NCBI GenBank assembly: GCA_040772885.1 | Contig: JAXGXF010000004.1 | Coordinates: 124,001-188,000, forward strand | From: Pullichristensenella sp002068815 | GTDB lineage: Bacteria; Bacillota; Clostridia; Christensenellales; Aristaeellaceae | DNA length: 64,000 bases | Direction of reading: 5' to 3' | Made by a program: the position numbers and the translations under genes | The notes under the pieces: model-generated | The model's database searches: none | What the model was told of the DNA's origin: nothing | The model's input: only the letters and a program-made list of their open reading frames with translations | In this document: in pieces, positions 1-8,270 of the stretch | How positions within the stretch are numbered: position 1 is the stretch's first letter | How the letters are laid out: each line of letters opens with the position of its first letter

Positions 1-290
1 AGCAATCGCCCGTCGCGGTCGACCGGCACGCAGCCCAGCGAATGCCCCGAGATGGACAGCGCCGAAACGCGCGCGGGGTCAACGCCCGAGCGGCCGAGCA
101 GCCGCTTCGTGGCGCTGACCATGCCCTCGACCCAGAGGTCCGGGCGCTGCTCCTGAAAGCCGTTTCCGGGGTAGCTGACGTCGTATTGAGAGAACGTATT
201 TTCGAGCGGCATGCCGTCGAGGCCGAACAGCGACGCCTTGATGCCGCCGGTGCCGAGGTCGTACGCGAGCAACAAATCGGAATCGCGCAT
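1..290 (-). CDS. FGGY-family carbohydrate kinase, N-terminal part (cut by window edge)
   Basis: Only the first 96 residues are inside the window; the gene runs off the left edge. The N-terminus begins MRDSDLLLAYDLGTGGIKAS, and the DLGTGG-K stretch is the phosphate-1 loop of FGGY sugar kinases (xylulokinase, ribulokinase, glycerol kinase, LsrK). An ISGHSLG stretch further in corresponds to the family's second conserved segment. The start at 290 lies 3 bp after the stop of the DeoC-like aldolase gene, so the two are one transcription unit read leftwards. Family knowledge: these kinases phosphorylate ketoses or polyols with ATP in the cytoplasm. Pairing with an aldolase suggests a kinase-then-aldol-cleavage route. 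The substrate is not identifiable. Confidence 0.85.
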   Translation of the reverse strand, partial: MRDSDLLLAYDLGTGGIKASLFGLDGMPLENTFSQYDVSYPGNGFQEQRPDLWVEGMVSATKRLLGRSGVDPARVSALSISGHSLGCVPVDRDGRL

Positions 291-293
291 GGT

Positions 294-971
294 CTAGCTC
301 TCCACTTCAAAGCTTCGGACGATTTCGAGCGCGGACTGCGTGTTGATGCCGAACCGCTCGACGCCGAGCTTCAGCAGCGCGTCGAACTCCGCGCGGGTGC
401 GTATGCCGCCCGCCGCCTTGACCTTGATCCGCCCGCCCGTGATGCGCTTGATGGCCGCGATTCGCTCGACGTTCGCGCCGCCGGGGACCCAGCCCGTGCC
501 GGTCTTGAGGAAATCCGCGCCGCTGTCCTCGACGATGCGGCACGCCGCCTCGAGCTCTTCGTCGGCGAGGCAATTGAGCTCGATGATGACCTTCGTCATG
601 ACCCTGCCGCCGGCGAGGGTTACGATGTCCTTGAGCTCCCCGAGCACGTAGCCGTATTCGCGGTTCTTGAACTTCCCGACGTTCATGACGATGTCCATCT
701 CCTGTACGCCGTCCTCGAGAAGCGCCTCGGCCTCGAGCATCTTGACGTTCGTCCTGTGCCCGCCGCTCGGGAAGCCCACGGGCGCGCCGACGCGTATGTC
801 CTCGTCGTCGCGGAGAAGCTCGCTGAGCGCCTTTACCCACGCCGGGAGCGCGTGCACGTTGATGAACCGGTACTGCCGGGCGGCGCGGACGACCTCCAAG
901 ATGTCCTCGAGGGAGTGGTGCGTCCGGACCGCGCTGACGTCGATCATGCGCGCCGCTTCGATCGCATTCAT
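294..971 (-). CDS. deoC: DeoC-type class I aldolase (deoxyribose-phosphate aldolase family)
   Basis: 225 residues, normal for DeoC (about 210-250). Visible family features: EMDIVMNVG with the conserved Asp at 93, KVIIE around 127-131, the Schiff-base lysine in DFLKTGTGW (K156), and VKAAGGIRT with the second lysine (K185). The start at 971 was chosen because GGAGG sits just upstream; the reading frame is open further upstream but without a ribosome site. Compared with the second DeoC of this window (44059-44754), the active-site string is GTGW rather than STGF, and the early Cys pair near residue 50 is absent. The natural substrate may therefore differ from 2-deoxyribose 5-phosphate. Cotranscribed with the FGGY kinase downstream; divergent from the LacI-SBP regulator. 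Confidence 0.88.
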   Translation of the reverse strand: MNAIEAARMIDVSAVRTHHSLEDILEVVRAARQYRFINVHALPAWVKALSELLRDDEDIRVGAPVGFPSGGHRTNVKMLEAEALLEDGVQEMDIVMNVGKFKNREYGYVLGELKDIVTLAGGRVMTKVIIELNCLADEELEAACRIVEDSGADFLKTGTGWVPGGANVERIAAIKRITGGRIKVKAAGGIRTRAEFDALLKLGVERFGINTQSALEIVRSFEVES

Positions 972-1029
972 GGGCCACCTCCGAAACTCTGAATCGCACA
1001 AATCATAAAAATGAATCGTTCCAAAACGG

Positions 1030-1058
1030 ATTATATAGCATCGATCCGGAAATTGCAA
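1030..1058 (-). promoter_or_regulatory. Promoter of the deoC-kinase operon
   Basis: On the minus strand TTGCAA is separated by exactly 17 bp from a perfect TATAAT, about 60 bp upstream of the aldolase start. It lies back to back with the promoter of the LacI-SBP regulator, so one operator between them could control both. Confidence 0.75.
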
Positions 1059-1099
1059 TAGGGCGGCACAAAAAACACGGCTTTCCCGCCGGGATGCCC

Positions 1100-1128
1100 T
1101 TGTCCTTCCAAAGCGATCGTGGTATGAT
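1100..1128 (+). promoter_or_regulatory. Promoter of the LacI-SBP fusion regulator
   Basis: TTGTCC, a 17-bp spacer and TATGAT, about 43 bp upstream of the chosen start codon. Confidence 0.65.
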
Positions 1129-1170
1129 GGTCCTGTCCGCGACCGCCCGGGAGAGAGAGTGAGGGTTCCT

Positions 1171-3396
1171 ATGGCTACGATGAAGGATGTCGCAAGGCTG
1201 GCGGGGGTTTCGCACGGCACGGTTTCGAACGTGCTGAACGGCTCGAAATCCGTCAGCAGCGAGAAGATCAAGCGCGTGCAGCAGGCGATGGAGGAACTCG
1301 GCTACAAGCCGAACTTCAACGCGCGCAGCCTCAAATCGCACCGCACGGACCGCATCGCGGTGATTCTTCCGGATGTGACGACGCGCGCGTACGCGAAGAT
1401 CTATGAGGAGATCGACCGCCGCGCGGCGGAGAAGGGACTGACCGCCTCGCTTCACGTAAGCGCGGACATCCCCGCGCGCGAGTGCCGGCTGCTCGAACAG
1501 GCGAAGATGACCGGGCAGGACGGCGTGATACTGCTCACCTGCCAGCCGCACAACACCGAGTTCTTCGCGCGGATGGCCGAGAGCGGGCTCGCGATCGCGT
1601 TCATCCACCGCCGCGTCAACGGCTACCGCACGACCTCGGTCGAGATGGAGGTGCGCTCCGCGCTCGCGGGCGACATACGGGAGCGGCTCGCGGAGGGCTG
1701 CCGGAGCCTGGCGATCATCGCCGGGCCGCAGGAGTTCTCGTTCGACAGGGAATGCGTCGACGCGTACAAAGACGCGATGCGCAGGGAGGGCCGCGCGGTC
1801 GAGGCGAATTACATCGAGACCGTGAACAGCAACCGGGAGAGCGCGATGCGCGCGGCGATACGGCTTCTGGAGATGGAGAATCCCCCGAAGGTCATCTACA
1901 CGGCCGACAGCGCGCTCCGGGAGGGCGCGGAGTGCGTGCTCTCGGCCGCGGCGCGCTCGGCGCAGGACCGGCCGCGGCTGATCGCGATGGACGCGGAGGA
2001 CTGGGCGACGACCGAGGGCGAGCGGGAGAACATCCTTCTCCTGCCGTACACGCGCATGGCCCGCGCCGCGCTGGACATACTGTGCGACATCATCGCGAAC
2101 GGGCCGAACGGCGGCAAAAACGTCGCGGTTCCGTGCACGCACCGCTACGGCTTCGCCGCGGCCCACTGCCAGAGCGCCAGCATGCACCGGAAAATCCGGG
2201 TGCTGACGCAGGATTCGCCGTCCAGCCACTCGATCAAGTCGCTGATGAGCCACTTCCGGCGCGCGACGGGCATCGACTTCGAGCTCAATCAGGTGCCCTA
2301 CAGCCAGGTGCTTCGGGAGATTCACCGCGGCGTGCCCTCCGGGGACTACGACCTGTTCACGTTCGGCATCGAGTGGTTCAAGGAACTGGCGCTGATGGGG
2401 TATCTGCACGACCTGACCGACCACTACCCCGACGACATGGCGCTTCGGCACATGTTCTCCGGCGACGTGCTCAACGAGCACTGCTACTTCGAAAACCGCC
2501 TCTACGCGCTGCCGTTCAGCTTCGCGGTGCAGATACTCTTCTATAGAAAGGACCTGTTCGAGGAGCTGCGCAACCAGCGGATGTTCTTCGAGCGGACGAA
2601 GTGCGAGCTGCGCGTCCCCGGGACCTGGCGGGAGTACAACCAGATCGCGCGTTTTTTCACCCGCAAGTACAACCGCGAGTCCGAGACGAGGTACGGGACG
2701 ACGCTCGGCGCGATGAATTCCTCCGGCGCCGTCTGCGAGTTCCTGCCCAGACTGTGGGCGGCGGGCGGGAGCCTCTTCGAGGACGGGAAGGTCGCGCTCG
2801 ACCGCCCGCCGTGCGTCGCCGCGCTCAAGGAATACCTCGAGGGCTTCAAGTACGCCTGCTCGGAGGCGCCTCTCTACTGGTGGGACGAGCAGTTCGAGCA
2901 GTTCGCGCGCGGCGACGCGGCGATGATGTGCCTCTACTCCGACCACGCGACCGGGCTCGAGGACCGGTCGGTCTCGAACATCGCGGGCAAGGTCGGCTTT
3001 TCGCTCCTGCCCGGAAGCGCGAGCGTGCTCGGCGGCTGGTCGATCGCCGTCAACCCGTATTCGGACAAGATACACGACGCGTTCGAGTTCGCGAAGTGGA
3101 CCGCCGCGGAGTCGCTGACGATGATCAACGCGATGCTCGGGCGGATCGTCCCATACAGGTCGGTGTTCGACAGCAGCGAGATGAGCAGGCTATACCCGTG
3201 GTACCAGCTGCTCCCGAAGGCGTTCGCGCACACGCGGCGGCGCTCGCTTCCGAAGAACGGCCGCAGCGAGCCGACCTCCGAGGCCGTGCTCGAGAGAATC
3301 CTCGGCGACGCCGTGCACGCCGCGCTCGAAAGGCGCCTGACGCCCGAGGAGGCGCTTTCCCGCGCCGCGGAGGAGCTGCGCGCGGAGATCGAATGA
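1171..3396 (+). CDS. LacI-family regulator fused to a family-1 solute-binding-protein-like domain
   Basis: 741 residues, about twice the length of a LacI repressor. Residues 4-50 are a LacI helix-turn-helix (MKDVARLAGVSHGTVSNVLN, then LGYKPNFNARSL hinge). Residues about 58-330 resemble the LacI type-1 periplasmic-binding fold. From about residue 341 (KIRVLTQDSPSSHSIKSL) to about 700 the sequence resembles type-2 extracellular sugar-binding proteins (DYDLFTFGIEWFKELALMGYL, LYALPFSFAVQILFYRKDL, SVLGGWSIAVNP). There is no signal peptide or membrane span, so the whole protein should be cytoplasmic. Start at 1171 is preferred over GTG at 1159 because GAGGG lies 5 bp upstream. It probably controls the divergent deoC-kinase operon and the downstream genes, sensing one or two ligands. 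The C-terminal assignment rests on motif resemblance. Confidence 0.85.
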   Translation: MATMKDVARLAGVSHGTVSNVLNGSKSVSSEKIKRVQQAMEELGYKPNFNARSLKSHRTDRIAVILPDVTTRAYAKIYEEIDRRAAEKGLTASLHVSADIPARECRLLEQAKMTGQDGVILLTCQPHNTEFFARMAESGLAIAFIHRRVNGYRTTSVEMEVRSALAGDIRERLAEGCRSLAIIAGPQEFSFDRECVDAYKDAMRREGRAVEANYIETVNSNRESAMRAAIRLLEMENPPKVIYTADSALREGAECVLSAAARSAQDRPRLIAMDAEDWATTEGERENILLLPYTRMARAALDILCDIIANGPNGGKNVAVPCTHRYGFAAAHCQSASMHRKIRVLTQDSPSSHSIKSLMSHFRRATGIDFELNQVPYSQVLREIHRGVPSGDYDLFTFGIEWFKELALMGYLHDLTDHYPDDMALRHMFSGDVLNEHCYFENRLYALPFSFAVQILFYRKDLFEELRNQRMFFERTKCELRVPGTWREYNQIARFFTRKYNRESETRYGTTLGAMNSSGAVCEFLPRLWAAGGSLFEDGKVALDRPPCVAALKEYLEGFKYACSEAPLYWWDEQFEQFARGDAAMMCLYSDHATGLEDRSVSNIAGKVGFSLLPGSASVLGGWSIAVNPYSDKIHDAFEFAKWTAAESLTMINAMLGRIVPYRSVFDSSEMSRLYPWYQLLPKAFAHTRRRSLPKNGRSEPTSEAVLERILGDAVHAALERRLTPEEALSRAAEELRAEIE

Positions 3397-3413
3397 CCGC
3401 GCCACATTGACTA

Positions 3414-3442
3414 TTGACACGTTCAAATTCTTGTATTATGAT
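3414..3442 (+). promoter_or_regulatory. Promoter upstream of the old-yellow-enzyme gene
   Basis: A perfect TTGACA, a 17-bp spacer and TATGAT, just after the stop codon of the fusion regulator. It would drive the 3556-7040 operon. Confidence 0.75.
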
Positions 3443-3555
3443 ATGGGTATTCGGGCCTGCGCCGGCCTCCCGGCGCGCCCATGCCCTTTTTCGTTCCAAT
3501 TCCGGCGGAGGCGCCGAACCGGGCCATCAGAACGCTTGAGAAGGAAGGTTGGAGA

Positions 3556-4797
3556 ATGGACAGCTACAGGGATGTGTTGCTGAGCCCCCTGACGATCGGC
3601 AACCGGCAGTGCAGGAATCGGTTTTTCATTCAGGCGATGGAGTGCGCGGACGCGGACGACGGCGGAAACCCCACGCAATTGACGATGGAGCGGTACGCGA
3701 ACCTGTTCCGCGGCGAGGCGGGCATGATCACGCTCGAGGCCATCACCATCACCGACGAGTGCCGCGGCAGGCTCAACCAGCTGGCGATCATGCCGAAGAA
3801 CGCGAAGCCGCTCGAGAAGTTCGTCCGGGAGCTCAAGGCGATCCGTCCGGAGACGCTGTTCGTCTTCCAGCTCACGCACTCGGGCGAGTTGAGCCACCCG
3901 GACTTCTCGCGCCGCGTGACCGTGAAGCCGCTGCCCGGCTTCGGCGGCGAATTGCTCGGCGAGGAGGAAGTGGACAGGATCATGGACCAGTTCGTGCTCG
4001 CCGCGCGCATCGCCTACGACGTGGGCGCCGACGGCATCGACCTGAAGCTCTGCCACGGCTACCTCGGCAGCCAGATACTGCGCCCCTACAACGACCGCAA
4101 GTGGAAGTACGGAGGTCCCTGGGAGAACCGCCGCCGCTTCGCGTTCGACCTCTACGAGCGCATCAACCGCGACATCGACGACCCGAATTTCCTGATCGGC
4201 TCGAAAATCTCCGCGTGGGAGGGCTTCCCCGGCGGCTTCGGCACCGAGGGCCCCGATTCGCCGATCATCGACCTGACCGAGCCGCTCGACCTGATCCGCG
4301 GCCTCGAGGAGCGCGGCGCGCAGTACTTCGTGCAGTCCGGCGGCAGCCCGTCGATCACGACCGCGATCACGCAGGCCGACAAGCACGCGCCGTACTTCGC
4401 GTTCCTCCACCCGACCTGGGCGAAGGAATTCAAATCCGCCGCGAAGAAGGCCGCGATCGTCGGCAGCAACTACTCCGTGTTCAGGAACGGCAGGAACGGC
4501 TGCTTAGCCGCGGAGCCGGAGAAGAACTCGATGTTCTTCTACGGCTCAAAGTTCATCGAAGAGAACAAGGTGGACATGATCGCGCTGGGCAGGCAGTCCT
4601 TCGCCGACCCGTACCTCCCGCAGAAGCTGCGCGAGGGGCGCGAGGACGAGATCAAGTGGTGCACGCTGTGCGACAACTGCCTCGAATTGCTGATTCGCCA
4701 GCGCGAGATCGGCTGCTGCACCTACAACCGCCACTACACGGACGTGCTCGTGCGCACGCGCAAGGAATTCGGGCCGCTGAAGGTCATGCGCACTTAG
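3556..4797 (+). CDS. NADH:flavin oxidoreductase, old yellow enzyme family, with Fe-S cysteine cluster
   Basis: 413 residues forming a single FMN-binding TIM barrel. Family marks include LSPLTIGNRQCRNRFF at the N-terminus, FVFQLTHSGELS, a LKLCHGYLGSQILRPYNDRK segment matching the catalytic H-x-x-H region of the 2,4-dienoyl-CoA reductase subgroup (here His-Gly-Tyr with loss of the second His), and VDMIALGRQSFADP. Near the C-terminus CTLCDNC followed by a Cys about 13 residues on matches the 4Fe-4S ligand pattern of trimethylamine-dehydrogenase-like members. The C-terminal FAD/NAD domains of FadH-type enzymes are missing, so a separate electron donor is needed. Start at 3556 has GGAG/AAGGAAGG upstream; a longer open frame to 3481 lacks a ribosome site. 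Likely reduces an activated C=C bond of a pathway intermediate. Confidence 0.85.
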   Translation: MDSYRDVLLSPLTIGNRQCRNRFFIQAMECADADDGGNPTQLTMERYANLFRGEAGMITLEAITITDECRGRLNQLAIMPKNAKPLEKFVRELKAIRPETLFVFQLTHSGELSHPDFSRRVTVKPLPGFGGELLGEEEVDRIMDQFVLAARIAYDVGADGIDLKLCHGYLGSQILRPYNDRKWKYGGPWENRRRFAFDLYERINRDIDDPNFLIGSKISAWEGFPGGFGTEGPDSPIIDLTEPLDLIRGLEERGAQYFVQSGGSPSITTAITQADKHAPYFAFLHPTWAKEFKSAAKKAAIVGSNYSVFRNGRNGCLAAEPEKNSMFFYGSKFIEENKVDMIALGRQSFADPYLPQKLREGREDEIKWCTLCDNCLELLIRQREIGCCTYNRHYTDVLVRTRKEFGPLKVMRT

Positions 4798-4984
4798 GCA
4801 AGCTCCGATTTATTCGGCGGCGGGATCGCCGGTCGCTTTTCCGCCCCTACTGTGTCGCTCGCGCGGTCAACGTAGCTCCGTTCCGCTACGCCTCCCTTGC
4901 GGCTCCGGGGGGACGAAAAATCGCCTCGGCGCTCCACCACCTCATTAAATCATCGCTTACCAAGGGAGAAGGAGGAAATATCGT

Positions 4985-5968
4985 ATGAAGCTCGGTTTCT
5001 TTGCGGCCAACTACGCGCACCTGTCGCTTGCGGAAGTGGCGAAGATCATGGTCGCGCACGGCTACGAGATGATGGAAATCCCGGCGTACAGCGGCTGCGA
5101 CCAGTTCAACTGCGACGAGATGCTCAAGCCCGGCAAGGCCGGGGAGCTCAAGAAGATGCTCGCCGGGTACGGAATCGGCATCTCCGCGCTCTCGAACCAC
5201 GCGGACTCGCTGCTGATTTTGGGCCCGCACACCGAGGACACCGACAAGCTCTGCCCGGGCACGAAGGAGCAGAAGGTTCGCTACGGCATCGAGAACCTGT
5301 TAAAGACCGCGCAGGCGGCGAACGCGCTCGAGGTTCCGGTTGTCAACGGCTTCACCGGCGTCACGAACTGGGGCCGCTACTTCCCGTTCCCCTGCGCCGA
5401 CGGCTGGGAGAGGATGGAGCGCGAGTTCGCCGAGGTCTTCTTCCCGATCATGGAGAAGTTCAAGGAATACGGCGTGAAGTTCGCGGTCGAGCCGCACCCG
5501 AACAACATGATCTACGACATCCACACGGCGAAGCGCGCCGTCGAGCTGCTCGGCGGGCATCCGAACTTCGGCTACAACCTCGACCCCGCGAACCTGATCT
5601 ACCTCGGGCTTCGCGTCGAGAACTTCATCGACGAATTGGGCGCGCGCATCTTCCACGTGCACGCCAAGGACGGCGAGATCGTCGAGCACAACCTGCAGCG
5701 CGGCGGCATCCTGATGCAGGGCGACTGGCAGCGGCTCGACCGCGCGTTCCGCTTCCGCATTCCCGGCTGGGGGAGCGTGCCGTGGAAGAAGGTCGTCACC
5801 GAGCTCGCGCTCGTAGGCTACGACTACGTGCTCAGCTACGAGCACGAGGACGTGACGATGTCCGTCGGCGACGGCGTCGAGAAGGTGTCCGAGTTCCTGC
5901 GCCCGCTGATCATCAAGGCCCCCTACGAGGGCCGCCGCGACAAGATTTTCAACAACCCCCGCGACTGA
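4985..5968 (+). CDS. Sugar phosphate isomerase/epimerase family (AP-endonuclease-2-like TIM barrel)
   Basis: 327 residues beginning MKLGFFAANYAHLSLAEVAK. The pattern is that of xylose-isomerase-like TIM barrels: HGYEMMEIPA early, FAVEPHPNNMIY with a metal-ligand Glu, FGYNLDPANLIYLG, IFHVHAKDGEI with paired His/Asp, and YDYVLSYEHED with a final Glu. These acidic and His residues normally bind a divalent metal for keto-aldo isomerisation or epimerisation. GAAGGAGG lies just upstream of the start. It stands between the OYE-like gene and the dehydrogenase at 5982 (13-bp gap), so it is one step of the same catabolic operon. The exact sugar is unknown. Confidence 0.85.
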   Translation: MKLGFFAANYAHLSLAEVAKIMVAHGYEMMEIPAYSGCDQFNCDEMLKPGKAGELKKMLAGYGIGISALSNHADSLLILGPHTEDTDKLCPGTKEQKVRYGIENLLKTAQAANALEVPVVNGFTGVTNWGRYFPFPCADGWERMEREFAEVFFPIMEKFKEYGVKFAVEPHPNNMIYDIHTAKRAVELLGGHPNFGYNLDPANLIYLGLRVENFIDELGARIFHVHAKDGEIVEHNLQRGGILMQGDWQRLDRAFRFRIPGWGSVPWKKVVTELALVGYDYVLSYEHEDVTMSVGDGVEKVSEFLRPLIIKAPYEGRRDKIFNNPRD

Positions 5969-5981
5969 CAGGAGGAATCGC

Positions 5982-7040
5982 ATGGCTGAAATGATGAAGG
6001 CGCAGATCGTCCGCGCGCCGTTCCAGATGGAATACGCGGAGGTCCCCGTGCCCGCAATCGGCGACGACGAGGTGCTCGTCAAGGTCAAGGTCTGCGGCAT
6101 CTGCGGCTCGGACTGGAGCATCTACACCGGCAACTACGCCTCGGACAAGCTGCCGATGATCACCGGGCACGAGTTCTGGGGCGAGATCGCGGGCGTCGGC
6201 AAAAACGCCCGGGGGCTCAAGGTAGGGGACCGCGTCGCGGTCGATATCTGCCTGACCTGCGGAACCTGCTATTTCTGCCGCAGGGGGGACGGGCTGCTCT
6301 GCGAGACGTTCACGCAGCTGGGCATACACACCGACGGCGGCTTCGCGGAGTACGTCAGGGCGCCGTGGCAGAACTGTTATCTGCTGCCGGACGAGCTGGA
6401 CGACTACACGGCGGCGTTCGTCGAGCCGCTGACGGCGGTGTTGCACGCCGCGCAGCGCATGGACGCGCCGATCGGCTCCTCCGTGGCCGTCATCGGCTGC
6501 GGCCTGGGCATCTTGCACGCCGCGCTCGCGAAGGCGCGCGCCTGCGCCCCGGTCATCGTCGTGGGCAGCAACCCGACCCGGCTCGAGGCCGCGCGCAAGA
6601 TGGGCGCCGATTTCACGATTGACATCCACGAGTGCCCCGACCCGGTCGCGGAGGTCAGGCGGCTGACCGGCGGCGTCGGCGTGGACTTCGTCATCGAGGC
6701 GGTCGGCTCCGCCAAGACCTACGAGCAGGCGTTTCAGATGCTGCGCCGCGGCGGGAAGATCGAGGCGTTCGGCATCGCGCCGCAGGGCGTAACCGCCGCG
6801 CTCGAGCCGTTTGAATTCGTGCTGGGCGAGAAGAAGGTCTCCGGCTCCTGCGCCGGCATCGGCAACAACTGGGGAGATGCGATCACGCTGCTCAAGTACG
6901 GCATCATCAGGCCGCAGCCGATGTTCTCCATGGCCGTCCCGCTTTCGGAGCTCGAGATCGCGCTCAAGGAGATACGCGAGAACAAGAAGCTCATCAAGGT
7001 GTTCGTCTGTCCGGAACTTACGGAACGGGTGTACTTCTAA
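5982..7040 (+). CDS. Zinc-dependent alcohol/polyol dehydrogenase (MDR superfamily)
   Basis: 352 residues. The N-terminal GroES-like part shows VCGICGSDW (catalytic zinc Cys), GHEFWGEIAGVG (zinc His-Glu) and CLTCGTCYFCRRGDGLLC, a four-Cys structural-zinc loop. The Rossmann half shows VAVIGCGLGILHAALAK and later VDFVIEAVGS. The architecture fits sorbitol/threonine/L-iditol dehydrogenase relatives, which oxidise a secondary alcohol of a polyol or sugar acid with NAD(P). AGGAGG is 7 bp ahead of ATG at 5982. It is the last gene of the 3556-7040 operon, followed by two strong hairpins. Confidence 0.88.
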   Translation: MAEMMKAQIVRAPFQMEYAEVPVPAIGDDEVLVKVKVCGICGSDWSIYTGNYASDKLPMITGHEFWGEIAGVGKNARGLKVGDRVAVDICLTCGTCYFCRRGDGLLCETFTQLGIHTDGGFAEYVRAPWQNCYLLPDELDDYTAAFVEPLTAVLHAAQRMDAPIGSSVAVIGCGLGILHAALAKARACAPVIVVGSNPTRLEAARKMGADFTIDIHECPDPVAEVRRLTGGVGVDFVIEAVGSAKTYEQAFQMLRRGGKIEAFGIAPQGVTAALEPFEFVLGEKKVSGSCAGIGNNWGDAITLLKYGIIRPQPMFSMAVPLSELEIALKEIRENKKLIKVFVCPELTERVYF

Positions 7041-7051
7041 ATCCGCCGACA

Positions 7052-7117
7052 GCGCGGCCGGGGGGAAATTCCCCCCCGGCCGCGCTCAGCCCGCCGACAA
7101 GGATTGTCGGCGGGCTG
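7052..7117 (+). terminator. Two tandem hairpins ending the first operon
   Basis: Hairpin one (7052-7085) pairs GCGCGGCCGGGGGG with its complement around an AAATT loop. Hairpin two (7087-7117) pairs CAGCCCGCCGACAA with TTGTCGGCGGGCTG and is followed by AACTTTTGTTT, a fair terminator tail. Confidence 0.8.
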
Positions 7118-7183
7118 AACTTTTGTTTAGGAACCAAAAGGATGTTGAGAGGTGACTGTCGAAGTAAACAGCGGGTTAGAAGC

Positions 7184-7347
7184 ATGTTGAGGAACCGGGA
7201 GAAGCAAGGAGAAATGGAATTGGTGATTTTCTGGAGCAGATGATCCCGGAAGATCACCTGCTACGGCGAATTGACAGAGCGATCGATTTCAACTTTATTC
7301 ACAAGCTGTGTGAGCCGCTGTACTGCCTGGACAACGGGCGACGATGA
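7184..7347 (+). pseudogene. Remnant of an IS1182-like transposase N-terminus
   Basis: Translation from ATG 7184 gives MLRNREKQGEMELV, then a frameshift near 7225. The next frame gives LEQMIPEDHLLRRIDRAIDF, followed by FIHKLCEPLYCLDNGR and a stop at 7345. From memory, the P-E-D-H-L-L-R-x-I-D block followed by the F-I-x-x-L-x-E-P-L-Y block is the N-terminal signature of IS1182-family transposases. The remaining several hundred residues are missing and no terminal repeats could be recognised. It marks the left edge of a zone of broken genes, so an insertion event probably started or accompanied the decay. Confidence 0.75.
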
Positions 7348-7480
7348 GGATAACCGGGGTGCGCCGCGAGCAGGAATCCATCGCGCAAGTGGCGTATCCC
7401 GTTTTATCCCGGTGAAGGTTTTCGGAAAGGGATATGGCCTATGTTCATACAGTTGGTCGTAGCCGCGCTGGCTGTACTTC

Positions 7481-7990
7481 GTGATGGGCGCGCCCGCGAA
7501 CCCGACCCTCGAACGTCACCTTGTTGCACTCGATGTCCGGGCTGTTTTCCAAGAGCACCATGTTCCCGCCCTTGTCGATGAACCGCTTCAGGTATTCGTT
7601 GTTCGTGCTCAAAGAGACGGTCAGTATGCCCATGACCTGCTTGCTCGTGAGGAGATGGATGTTCTGGGCCTCGAGCTCGCTGTCCCGGTACGAGTTGCAC
7701 AAGATGATATGATAGCCCCTCTGCGCCGCGACGCCGTGCACGCCCAGCAGCAAAAGCGGGTAATAGTAATTCGTGATGTTGGGTATGATGACGCCGATCT
7801 CCTTGTTGCGGCGCGTCTTCAGGTATTTGCCCAAGAGGTTCGGCGCATAGTCCATCGAGTCCAGCGTGTACCCCATCAGCCGGGTGCCGCCGTAGACCAT
7901 GTCCTCGACCTCGAGCTTGCCGTACGGATTCGCCTGCACCGCGGACGGGCTCGAGGAGAACGCCGCCATCAGGCCCCTGTCCTGGCTGTC
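7481..7990 (-). pseudogene. LacI-family regulator fragment
   Basis: On the minus strand the segment LDSMDYAPNLLGKYLKTRRN, then KEIGVIIPNITNYYYP, GYHIILCNSYRDSELE and LLENSPDIECNKVTF is the hinge and first half of a LacI-type ligand domain. The helix-turn-helix is missing at the N-terminal side and the second half of the sensor is missing. After position about 7500 the frame no longer resembles the family; another frame gives an unplaced GAPITKYSQRGYDQLYE stretch. No functional protein is expected. Confidence 0.7.
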
Positions 7991-7997
7991 GACCTCC

Positions 7998-8270
7998 TCC
8001 ACAAAACTTCTGGACGCCTGGGACCGGATCAAGATCGTCGGCGCCGCGCCGGAGCTTCCGGGGGCGATGGCCCTCGGGCGGGAGCTGCGCAGGCGCAATA
8101 TCGTGGCCAGCATCGCCCATTCCGACGCGGACTACGACACGGTCGCCGAGGCGCTCGAAAACGGGCACACGGATGTCACGCACATCTATTCGGGCTGTTC
8201 GATCGTGCACCGGGTGAATGCCTTCCGCGTGGCGTGCGTCGTCGAGAGCGGCTTTCTGTTCGACGAGCTG
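7998..8270 (+). pseudogene. N-acetylglucosamine-6-phosphate deacetylase (NagA) internal fragment
   Basis: The translation contains DRIKIVGAAPELPGAMALGR, NIVASIAHSDADYDTVAEAL and GHTDVTHIYSGCSIVHRVNA. This matches the central part of NagA: the APE and GHSDA metal/active-site blocks and the THxxxxCS-type block. Both the first 150-190 residues and the C-terminal third are missing, and no start codon with a ribosome site precedes it. At 8270 it passes directly into an unrelated fragment. A gene remnant, not an active enzyme. Confidence 0.7.

Noticed and set aside
1003..3075. 690-residue open frame on the minus strand opposite the LacI-SBP gene
   Set aside because: Arg/His/Ala/Val-rich shadow translation with no family motif. 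The plus-strand gene has full domain signatures and proper promoter and ribosome site.
4798..4984. Short palindromic GTAGC-type repeats between the OYE and isomerase genes as a REP element
   Set aside because: A GTAGCTCCGTTCCGCTAC dyad exists but no second copy was noticed elsewhere in the window, so a repeat family cannot be supported.
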